Origin: Deinococcales bacterium
GTDB lineage: Bacteria > Deinococcota > Deinococci > Deinococcales > JAAFIG01
Assembly (NCBI GenBank): GCA_013298595.1
Contig: JAAFIG010000042.1
Span: forward strand, 1-39,097
Direction of reading: 5' to 3'
Length of the DNA stretch: 39,097 nt
Shown in pieces: positions 32,299-39,072 of this stretch; the stretch's first letter is position 1; every line of letters starts with the position of its first letter. The position numbers and the translations under genes were made by a program. The notes beneath the pieces are model-generated. The model was not told the DNA's origin. It worked only from the letters and a program-made list of their open reading frames with translations, and ran no database searches.

Positions 32299-35043
32299 GT
32301 GTTATCAGCTTTATCTGATTCAGAAAGTCCATTGGTGTATTTACCTGCCAGTGCACTGGAACGTTTCACATCGCTGCTGATTTCTAATCCGCCGCTCGAG
32401 TTGCTGCTCGAGGAAACATTGCTGGGTTTATCTGAAATTCTGGATATTGAAGCGATGGTTTTGTACACTTTTAGCAGTGATGAATTGCGTCCGTTGGTGG
32501 CAAAACAGCGTTCTCAAAGCAATTTTTTAGCATCGGTAATGGTGCAACGTCGTAGCGCTTGGTGGTCTTCACTCGAGTCTGGTATGCCATTGTTATTTGC
32601 CCTTGGTGTGTCAAATACGCCACGTGGTTTTGAAAGTTTGCCAGGGCAGGCATTGGCATTATTGCCCTTATCTGGTTCTCAAGGCGTGGTACGAGGTGTA
32701 TTAGCTTTAACTCGTCGGCATAAAACAAGTTTTGTGTTATCCGATCAACAAGTCTTAATGGCGATGGCTCGAGTGGTGGCTATTTGTGTAGAAAAACAAT
32801 TGACACCAACTTCGGCGGGCAATGCTGAAATTGTGGCTTTATCTGGTTTGATGCGTTTGCTTGAAAATATCTCGAGCGAAGCGACTTTGCGTCGTTCTGC
32901 GTTGGAAATGCTGCGTCCGCATTTGGCTGGAGTGAGTTTGTGTTTTGTGCGTTTAGACTCCGAGCGTTTGCTGCTACTTGAATTTGATGGTAACGAGCAA
33001 CTGGCACAAACACTACGTGATAGTAGTGCGCCCGATGAAGCTGTATTACTCGAGGCGGTGTTATCCAACAGTACTGGTTTTTTTGATGTGCTCCCCAAAG
33101 ATTTAGGGCGTTTCTCGAGTGTTGGTGTGACAGCTGTCAGTGCCGTACCCTTACCTTCGGGTATGGCGTTGCTGGCATTACGCAGTGCAGTGGCTTCGCG
33201 TTGGTCAGAATCGGAACGGCGTTTATTAGGGGCGGCTGGTCGAATGATCGGCGCTGCTATGGAACGCTTACGGGTAGCCGATGCTTTATTTGAAGCTCGA
33301 GTCCGAGCAGAATTACTGGCAGGTTTATCTGATGCCTTACAAGCGGCTCAAACTGCCGATGAAGTCACCCAAATAACCATGCGTTTGTTGGCTCCACATT
33401 TACGTGCCGAAAATGTTTTCGCACTGCGTATTATCCGCGAACCACAACGCATTATGGTGCGAGGGATGGGAGCTTGGGGAACCATTCCCGAGGCATACCT
33501 CAATCATTTTGCTGCTCCTGGTTTAGCACTCGAGCAAACCAAATTAACCCGTTTGGTGTTTGAAAAAAATCAGGCGTTTTACAACGATGTTTACACTCGA
33601 GGTAAAACAGGTGATGTGATTGCTTTAGGGGTCGAACCTGTACGTGATTCTCGAGGGCAAGTGATTGCTATTATCTCGGTGGGACGCGATCCAAACTTGG
33701 GAGTATGGCGTGCCAGCGAACGGGAATTACTGGCTCGAGCCGCTGCGACAGTGGGTTTGGCTTTGGAGCGCACCGAAGTCCGTGAGGAATTACTGCGCGC
33801 TAAGCAACGTGCCGAAGTTTTATCGCGTTTATCTGATGCTTTACAAGTTGCCCAAAAAGGCGAAGAAGTTGCCGAATTTGCTATGAAATTACTAGCACCC
33901 AATTTACATGCTTTGAATATTATTACTCTGAAAATAGATCAGCGCCCCGAAGGTGTGTTTTTACGTTCAATGGGTGTTTGGGGCGAATTACCCGATTTAT
34001 ACGATGGCTATTTTCGTTCCCCTGGCGTGGCAATTGACACCACCACTATTTCTCGAGAAATTTTTCTAACAGGTAATCCGTATTATCACACGGCTTATGT
34101 TGAAGCTGCTATTCAGGGTTTAGAAAAACGACAAATCAGCATCGGACTTGAACCCATTTCCGATTCGCATGGGCGGGTTCTGGCTATTTTATCGGTTGGG
34201 CGCGAACCCAGTATTGGTGCTTGGATGCCTTCGGAAATGAAATTAATGGCACAAGCCGCCGCAACCGTTGGCTTAGCCTTAGAACGCGCTGCTAACCGCG
34301 AATTACTAGAAACTCGAGCCGCTGCTCTTGAAGAAAATAGTTCTGCCTTAGAAGCTAAAAGTGCCGAGATGGAAGCTTTTGTGTACAGTGTTTCGCATGA
34401 CTTAAAAAGCCCAATGGTTTCGCTTGAAGGCATGAGCGTGCTGCTCGAAGAAAGCCTTGCCAATAAGGAATACGATGAACTCGAGTTCTTTGTTTCGCGT
34501 TTACGCGCCAATGTACAAACCATGACTTCTTTGGTCAATGGTTTACTCGAGTTATCTCGGATTGGTAGGGTTAATGAAAGCATAGATCAAGTGGATGTGG
34601 CTGCTGTTGTGCAAACTGTGCTTAACGAATTTGAAGGGCGTATCCGTGAGAAGAAAATCCTGGTTGAACAAGTGCAGGTTTTTCCGAAAATTTGGTATTC
34701 ACCAGAACGGGTTTATCAAATTTTTGCCAACCTGATTGGTAATGCTGTTAAATTTATGCCCGAAGATCGCCAAGGTATTCTCGAGTTGGGTTTCCGAATT
34801 CGGCAAAACCTCGAGTTTTACGTTGCCGATAATGGGCTTGGCATTGCACCGCACTTAAAACAAAAAGCGCTGGAATTATTCTCGAGATTAAATCCAACTG
34901 TGGATGGTACAGGTGTCGGTTTAGCCATGGTCAAACGCATTGTGGATCATAACGATGGAGCTGTTCGGCTCGAGGATACAGCGGGCGGTGGGTTAACAGT
35001 TGTTTGGACGGTGCCACTTGATCGTTTCATCGAAAACCACTAG
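32299..35043 (+). CDS. Multi-GAF sensor histidine kinase
   Basis: A 914-residue cytoplasmic sensor kinase. Residues ~25-170 and ~180-325 are GAF-like. Residues ~337-500 and ~505-665 are a duplicated GAF pair (both carry LSDALQ.AQ, G.WG..P..Y, the stretch around GLEP/GVEPV..DS.G and ATVGLALER). A short coiled coil (RAAALEENSSALEAKSAEME) leads to the HisKA domain with phospho-acceptor His700 (YSVSHDLKSPM), then the ATPase domain (IFANLIGNAVKFM, DNGLGI, GTGVGLAMVKRI). It has no membrane segment, so it senses an internal or diffusible signal; none of the GAF domains shows a bilin-type cysteine that I can identify. No response regulator lies next to it. Confidence 0.92.
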   Translation: MLSALSDSESPLVYLPASALERFTSLLISNPPLELLLEETLLGLSEILDIEAMVLYTFSSDELRPLVAKQRSQSNFLASVMVQRRSAWWSSLESGMPLLFALGVSNTPRGFESLPGQALALLPLSGSQGVVRGVLALTRRHKTSFVLSDQQVLMAMARVVAICVEKQLTPTSAGNAEIVALSGLMRLLENISSEATLRRSALEMLRPHLAGVSLCFVRLDSERLLLLEFDGNEQLAQTLRDSSAPDEAVLLEAVLSNSTGFFDVLPKDLGRFSSVGVTAVSAVPLPSGMALLALRSAVASRWSESERRLLGAAGRMIGAAMERLRVADALFEARVRAELLAGLSDALQAAQTADEVTQITMRLLAPHLRAENVFALRIIREPQRIMVRGMGAWGTIPEAYLNHFAAPGLALEQTKLTRLVFEKNQAFYNDVYTRGKTGDVIALGVEPVRDSRGQVIAIISVGRDPNLGVWRASERELLARAAATVGLALERTEVREELLRAKQRAEVLSRLSDALQVAQKGEEVAEFAMKLLAPNLHALNIITLKIDQRPEGVFLRSMGVWGELPDLYDGYFRSPGVAIDTTTISREIFLTGNPYYHTAYVEAAIQGLEKRQISIGLEPISDSHGRVLAILSVGREPSIGAWMPSEMKLMAQAAATVGLALERAANRELLETRAAALEENSSALEAKSAEMEAFVYSVSHDLKSPMVSLEGMSVLLEESLANKEYDELEFFVSRLRANVQTMTSLVNGLLELSRIGRVNESIDQVDVAAVVQTVLNEFEGRIREKKILVEQVQVFPKIWYSPERVYQIFANLIGNAVKFMPEDRQGILELGFRIRQNLEFYVADNGLGIAPHLKQKALELFSRLNPTVDGTGVGLAMVKRIVDHNDGAVRLEDTAGGGLTVVWTVPLDRFIENH

Positions 35044-35045
35044 CG

Positions 35046-35069
35046 ATTCTGCCAAGAACAGAATATAAT
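35046..35069 (+). promoter_or_regulatory. Promoter with inverted repeat before the DNA-metabolism gene
   Basis: ATTCTG (35046-35051), seven bases, CAGAAT (35059-35064) form an inverted repeat; its last base starts TATAAT (35064-35069), a perfect -10 box. A regulator bound to it would cover the promoter. AAGGAG (35085-35090) before ATG 35095 shows this gene, unlike many here, has a leader. Confidence 0.55.
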
Positions 35070-35094
35070 AGTTGCATTCCCATGAAGGAGTCTC

Positions 35095-35982
35095 ATGCCC
35101 TTTGATCCACGCCAACATTTACTCAACCTCAAAGGTAAAGATTATTTACCTGTCGCAGCTCGTTTAATCTGGCTGAACGAAGAAGCCAGCCGTTACACCA
35201 TCCGCACCGAAATCCTCAAACTCGAGGATACTTATGCCATTGTCCAAGCGACAATTACTGTGCTCGACGATGCAGGTAACGCCATTAAAACCACCACTGC
35301 TACCAAACGCGAAGATAAAACTCATTTTCCCGATTACCTCGAGAAAGCCGAAACAGGTTCAATCGGACGAGCCTTAGGCATGCTTGGGTACGGTACACAA
35401 TTTGCGCCAGAATTTGATGAACTCAATGGATTACTCGAGGCTCGCGTGGTGGATAAACCACAAGCCCGTGCTGAACCTGTAACACCGACGCGTACTGAAC
35501 CTGTAACACCAGCAGCCCGAGTTGAACCTGTCACACACCCCGCTCGAGCCACCGAACCCACAGAACCAGAAGCCCCACGCCCTAAACTCTCGAGTATCCC
35601 ACTTAAACCAGCTTCGCAATTACAAGCACCGACCAACGCCCGTAAACCAAAACTCGAGGATTTCCCAACACCCAACCCAACTCGAGTCGCCGCCTCTCCT
35701 CTACCCGACATAGATGACGGGTTAGAAGAATACGACCACGCTGCTGTACCCGACGAAGATTTATTCAGCCCAGCCAAAGTCGAACGTTTACTAGCGATTG
35801 GCAGTAACCTCTTTAACTTAAAAGGCGATATGCTCGAGTTACGTTTACTCGAAGCTGCCAGTAAAATCCTTAAACGCAGCATTGCCGATGTTCACGCTTT
35901 ACATTGGCGAGACGGTGGTGAAGTGATGCGGCAACTCGAGGAACAAGCCATTAAACGTGGTGTTTGGGAACGTCGAGGATAA
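35095..35982 (+). CDS. DNA-metabolism protein with 'KAETGSIGRAL' domain (possible recombination/annealing protein)
   Basis: A 295-residue protein. Residues 1-115 form a conserved domain: FDPRQHLLNLKGKDYLPVAARLIWL, then DYLEKAETGSIGRALGMLGYGTQFAPEFDE. From memory this arrangement occurs in Deinococcus/Thermus and many phage proteins annotated as hypothetical; the 'ETGSIGRAL' helix recalls the 'YGRRYAL' region of Erf/Rad52-like ssDNA-annealing proteins. Residues ~120-200 are a Pro/Ala/Glu-rich linker with EPVTP repeats, and ~225-295 a helical C-terminal domain. A role in repair is an inference. The start is supported by AAGGAG. Confidence 0.7.
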   Translation: MPFDPRQHLLNLKGKDYLPVAARLIWLNEEASRYTIRTEILKLEDTYAIVQATITVLDDAGNAIKTTTATKREDKTHFPDYLEKAETGSIGRALGMLGYGTQFAPEFDELNGLLEARVVDKPQARAEPVTPTRTEPVTPAARVEPVTHPARATEPTEPEAPRPKLSSIPLKPASQLQAPTNARKPKLEDFPTPNPTRVAASPLPDIDDGLEEYDHAAVPDEDLFSPAKVERLLAIGSNLFNLKGDMLELRLLEAASKILKRSIADVHALHWRDGGEVMRQLEEQAIKRGVWERRG

Positions 35983-35997
35983 AAACTGAATGACAAA

Positions 35998-36024
35998 GGT
36001 GTTTTATTAAATGCCAAAAACACC
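35998..36024. terminator. Shared hairpin between convergent genes
   Basis: GGTGTTTT and AAAACACC pair over an 11-base loop, exactly between two convergent genes (stops at 35982 and 36029), so it can terminate both. Confidence 0.55.
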
Positions 36025-36028
36025 ATGC

Positions 36029-36565
36029 TCAATTTGGTTGAAAGTACACATACGTAGCAATGTAATCAACTTTAGCTTCTTTACCCAGATTGGTAGTGGC
36101 ATTGCAGGCTGTATTGGGTGCTTTGCCACCCTCTGTCTCGAGGCGTTGCACGTAACTGGCGTTGCTCAGTAATCCTTTGCCTTCACGACTTTTGACTGCT
36201 AATAGCAACCACGGTATTGCATCACTATCAGTGCTATTGACTCGAGCTTTGACTTCTCCAATTATTTTAGAACCATCTTGGTACATCCAAAATGGACCCG
36301 CACCGTGCGTGCCAACTTTTGTATCTTCATCATCGAATAAATCTGCTAATGGCGCTTTAAAAGCCCATTCATAACCGCTGTTATCGGCTTTGGCTTGGCA
36401 AATATACAGTTGCACACCACGAGCCAGCAATTGTAAGTAAGCTTGATACCCAGTTGGTGCTGCCAGTTCAGCGGGTGCTTTAACTGGTGTAAAGACAGTT
36501 CGAGGAGCACACGAAACCATACCAGCAGCAAATAACGAAAGACTGACCATACCTAATTTATTCAT
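36029..36565 (-). CDS. DUF3455 lipoprotein
   Basis: A 178-residue protein. Signal with lipobox-like MVSC (Cys19), then the DUF3455 pattern: LLARGVQLYICQAKAD, YEWAFKAPLADLFDDE, GTHGAGPFWMYQDGSKIIGE, IPWLLLAVKSREGKG, then VQRLETEGGKAP. Function unknown; family members are exported. It begins a minus-strand envelope cluster with Rieske, SOD and CHRD proteins, though its spacing (60 bases from Rieske) leaves co-transcription open. Confidence 0.88.
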   Translation of the reverse strand: MNKLGMVSLSLFAAGMVSCAPRTVFTPVKAPAELAAPTGYQAYLQLLARGVQLYICQAKADNSGYEWAFKAPLADLFDDEDTKVGTHGAGPFWMYQDGSKIIGEVKARVNSTDSDAIPWLLLAVKSREGKGLLSNASYVQRLETEGGKAPNTACNATTNLGKEAKVDYIATYVYFQPN

Positions 36566-36625
36566 ACAGATCTCTTTTCTGACCCGAGTTCATTGGTTTA
36601 CTCGAGTTACGTATTTATTGGTGGT

Positions 36626-37096
36626 TTATGACAGCGTACCAATGGCAAAAACTTTGTTATTTTGGACAACTAATTTGATACCTTTGAGTGGGCTGTTGGC
36701 AGGACCTGCCAGTACTGCACCATCTTGGATTTGAAATTTTGACCCATGACAACCACAACTCAATTCGCGTTGTGGTTTATTAGCAAAAACTGTGCAGCCT
36801 TCGTGGGTACAAGTGAGGGTATAAGCGGTTAAGTAGCTGTCACCTGTTTTGAGGATTCGTTCAGATTTCAGGGCTTCTTCGCTGGGTTTTGGTATGCGTA
36901 TAAGTAAAGCTTCTTCGTAAGGTAATTTAAAAATCACCTGATCCCATTCCTCTTTGAGCACACTTAGTTCTGCTATTTCGATGGGGTTTGTAAAACGATC
37001 CAATTGATTTTTCGCCTGTACCACAAAACCCAAACTGGCAGCACTGATCAAAATGGAACAACCTAAAGCTTCTCGGCGACTGATGTGCGGTGCCAT
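36626..37096 (-). CDS. Rieske [2Fe-2S] protein, Tat-type signal
   Basis: A 156-residue Rieske protein. Cluster ligands Cys96-Thr-His98 and Cys114-x-x-His117, with Cys101 and Cys116 able to form the disulfide of high-potential Rieske proteins (CTHEGC ... CGCHGS). The N-terminus ISRREALGCSILISAASLGF is twin-arginine-like, so it is probably exported folded and anchored. No cytochrome b or c1 gene is next to it, so it is not a standard bc1 subunit. AAGGGGG precedes ATG 37096, 14 bases after the SOD stop; the two form an operon, suggesting a role in superoxide or redox defence. Confidence 0.9.
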   Translation of the reverse strand: MAPHISRREALGCSILISAASLGFVVQAKNQLDRFTNPIEIAELSVLKEEWDQVIFKLPYEEALLIRIPKPSEEALKSERILKTGDSYLTAYTLTCTHEGCTVFANKPQRELSCGCHGSKFQIQDGAVLAGPANSPLKGIKLVVQNNKVFAIGTLS

Positions 37097-37110
37097 TATT
37101 GTAACCCCCT

Positions 37111-37857
37111 TTAGATCAAGGCTTTGGCTTTGAGGTATTCAACCTCGAGTTGAGTCCAATTGAGACTGGCAAGTACTGCTTTTACATAATCAGCTCGACG
37201 GTTTTGAAATTTTAAGTAATATGCGTGTTCCCAGACATCAATACCTAAAACTGGAATTAAACCCTGAGCCAGTGGCGAATCTTGGTTAGCTGTGGAAATC
37301 ACACTGAGTTTGCCCTGAGCATCCAGCACCATCCACGCCCACCCTGAACCAAAGCGTTTATTGGCAGCATCGGTGAGTTTTGTTTGTAGATTCTCGAGTG
37401 AGGCAAATGCTATCTGGATTGCTTCTTTCAGTGTTGCAATTGGTTGTTTAGCACCACCTGGTTGTAGTATGCGCCAGAATAACTGGTGATTGAGTGAGCT
37501 ACCTGCATTATTACGAATTGTTTCACGCACAGTTTCGGGAAGTTGAGCATAATGAGCTGCCAGTTCTGCTAAACCAAGACGGTGCAACTCGGGTTGGTCT
37601 TTAAGAACAGTATTTAGATTGGCTACTGCCGCTGCATGGTGTTTGTTGTGGTGTAAATCAAAGGTTTGCGCGTCGAGAACAGGCTCGAGTGCATCGTTGG
37701 CATATGGCAGACTTGGCAAGGCAAATGGGTAACGTCCGAGTTCGTTTTCAAAATTACTTAAAGGTAAAGTACGAGCCAAAGCACGCACAGGACCAATACC
37801 TGTGTAGGCAGCCAATGTACCAAGTAGCGAGAGCCGAATAACTTGTCGTCGGTTCAT
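37111..37857 (-). CDS. Superoxide dismutase (Fe/Mn), exported
   Basis: A 248-residue Fe/Mn superoxide dismutase with an extra ~40-residue N-terminus, NRRQVIRLSLLGTLAAYTGIG, a Tat-like signal; typical cytosolic enzymes are ~200 residues. The mature part begins YPFALPSLPYANDALEPVLD. Metal ligands are His69 (FDLHHNKHH), His124 (SLNHQLFW), Asp207 and His211 (DVWEHAYYLKF). It turns superoxide into oxygen and peroxide outside the cytoplasm, a location implied by the signal. TAGGAG precedes ATG 37857. It is followed by the Rieske gene. Confidence 0.93.
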   Translation of the reverse strand: MNRRQVIRLSLLGTLAAYTGIGPVRALARTLPLSNFENELGRYPFALPSLPYANDALEPVLDAQTFDLHHNKHHAAAVANLNTVLKDQPELHRLGLAELAAHYAQLPETVRETIRNNAGSSLNHQLFWRILQPGGAKQPIATLKEAIQIAFASLENLQTKLTDAANKRFGSGWAWMVLDAQGKLSVISTANQDSPLAQGLIPVLGIDVWEHAYYLKFQNRRADYVKAVLASLNWTQLEVEYLKAKALI

Positions 37858-37927
37858 GATGTACTCCTAGTAAACATCTTGAGTGAATTGGTCAATTTGT
37901 TTTGAAAAGCGCTGAGTAAACATCATC

Positions 37928-38389
37928 TTATTGCAGTTTTAACTGACCACGTATTTCGCCAGCTTTGTTAGCAGCGGTATGAATATTGATGTAGAATTTG
38001 CCATCTACCAAATTGCTGACCGTTGCTCCTGAAGTGCTGCCATCAAGGTTACAAGTGGCATCTATTGTGCCTGTTCCAGCAGTGGCACTCGCACCCACAG
38101 CAATTTTGTCTGTGAAGTTACAGAGTACTCCGGCGGTACCGTTTTCATCGGCTAGACCGTGAATATGAGCGAGCGTTGGTATGCCACTCAGGTCGCGGTA
38201 CGTAATTTTTAGGTTTAGAGTTGTTCCTTCTACTGTGGCAGTAGCACTCCCTGTACCATTGGTGGTTATGGCTGTTGGACGTTCGTTAGCTCCATTTAAT
38301 GTGGCACTGTATTTTGGTAAAGCTGGTAGCGTATTACATGCGGCTAATGCCAAGAAACCCAGTACCACTGTGCTTAAAACTTTTAACAT
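37928..38389 (-). CDS. CHRD domain lipoprotein
   Basis: A 153-residue lipoprotein. Signal MLKVLSTVVLGFLALAAC with lipobox LAAC (Cys18), then a CHRD (chordin-like) domain: YSATLNGANERPTAITTNGTGSA, LKITYRDLSGIPTLAHIHG, GKFYINIHTAANKAGEIRGQL, the family ending. CHRD domains in bacteria are extracellular with unknown role; His-rich turns suggest metal binding. AAGGAG precedes ATG 38389. It contains no CTCGAG at all, as part of the longest CTCGAG-free stretch of the window. Confidence 0.92.
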   Translation of the reverse strand: MLKVLSTVVLGFLALAACNTLPALPKYSATLNGANERPTAITTNGTGSATATVEGTTLNLKITYRDLSGIPTLAHIHGLADENGTAGVLCNFTDKIAVGASATAGTGTIDATCNLDGSTSGATVSNLVDGKFYINIHTAANKAGEIRGQLKLQ

Positions 38390-38554
38390 AGATAACTCCT
38401 TATTTGGGTTTGCCAACCCGATGAGAGGGCGAAAAAACAACGATGTTCAAGCAGTGCTATTGCCATAGGCACTGGTGAGTCATTGGAATGCAATGACCTG
38501 ATGCGAGCAAACGCCTAAGATGTCGTGCAAAAATGTGGTTAAATATCCACTTAT
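38390..38554. other. Gene-free stretch upstream of the CHRD gene
   Basis: Start of a 413-base gap between the CHRD gene and the sigma factor gene. It must hold the CHRD promoter, but I see no convincing boxes. No open frame, RNA gene or CTCGAG was found in it. The rest of the gap is the inverted-repeat element. Confidence 0.5.
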
Positions 38555-38796
38555 CTCAAGAGACGCATACCCCTAGCAATTGGATGCACCATTGCTTGAG
38601 CAAACCAATTTGATTAAGCTATACCGCATATTTTTACATGAAATTCTCATAAAGTTTTACAGTTCAAATTCTTGTTTTGAATAATAAAATTACGTCAGGG
38701 ACAACATGAATTTATATTTCACTAATACAAAACAAACCTCGAGACTATCGTTTTGCATCCATTGCATCCAAACGTAACAACCATGCGTCTCTTGAG
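38555..38796. repeat. Compound inverted repeats framing 242 bases before the sigma factor gene
   Basis: CTCAAGAGACGCAT, 12 bases, TGGATGCA (38555-38588) is repeated in reverse as TGCATCCA, 12 bases, ATGCGTCTCTTGAG (38763-38796). All 22 conserved bases match and the 12-base spacing is the same. The inside is A+T-rich with one CTCGAG and no gene. It could be terminal repeats of a small mobile element or a pair of binding sites. The right copy ends six bases before ATG 38803 and contains part of its ribosome-binding site. Confidence 0.65.
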
Positions 38797-38802
38797 GTGA
38801 GC

Positions 38803-39072
38803 ATGCCGCTTTCAGATGAAGCCTTACAACAACACCTACTAACCCTCGCACAAGGCGACGAACAAGCTTTGCAGGCATTGTATGCAGCCTTGTCAGGAAA
38901 AGTTTACGCCATCGCTTTACGAATGCTCGAAAGCAAAGAAGAGGCACAAGAAGTGGTTCAAGATACCTTTATACGTCGGGTGCTAGTGGATGACTTGCCA
39001 AAATTGTCTCAAAAGCGGAGGATGCAAATCTATGAGAACCCGCACCCTCCTCGGCAAGTATATCATCTCTGA
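38803..39072 (+). CDS. ECF-type sigma-70 factor, region 2 only (truncated or broken)
   Basis: A frame of 89 residues. Residues 1-55 are the start of an extracytoplasmic-function sigma factor: LTLAQGDEQALQALYAALSGKVYAIALRMLESKEEAQEVVQDTF, region 2 that binds core polymerase. In intact proteins this runs on for ~110 more residues including the DNA-binding region 4. Here, after DTFI, the sequence becomes unrelated (RRVLVDDLPKLSQKRR) and stops at 39072. A deletion, or an assembly join close to the contig end, is likely. GAGG precedes ATG 38803; GTG 38797 is an alternative start. It may be a pseudogene. Confidence 0.6.
   Translation: MPLSDEALQQHLLTLAQGDEQALQALYAALSGKVYAIALRMLESKEEAQEVVQDTFIRRVLVDDLPKLSQKRRMQIYENPHPPRQVYHL

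Larger units (their letters stand above)
279..38743. repeat. Highly iterated palindrome CTCGAG, about 250 copies
   Basis: First copy 279-284, last 38738-38743. By hand count there are ~249 copies, about one per 157 bases, against ~10 expected for any 6-mer in 39 kb at equal base use. Copies lie mostly in genes, in all three codon phases, and also in gaps (for example 15743, 15763, 22972-22996, 24857). One-base variants are rare. The longest free stretch is 37690-38737. It is not a tandem array; the feature span marks the whole distribution. Confidence 0.9.

Noticed and set aside
35000-35095. Deinococcus radiation/desiccation response motif before the DNA-metabolism gene
   Set aside because: The known 17-bp palindrome (TTATGTCATTGACATAA type) is not present; only ATTCTG-N7-CAGAAT is seen.
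32820-35100. Bilin-binding phytochrome GAF in the histidine kinase
   Set aside because: No conserved chromophore cysteine with the usual DIP/PXSDIP region was found.
279-38743. CTCGAG copies as cloning-linker (XhoI) or assembly artefacts
   Set aside because: They lie inside intact conserved reading frames in every phase and keep the frame; linkers would interrupt genes.
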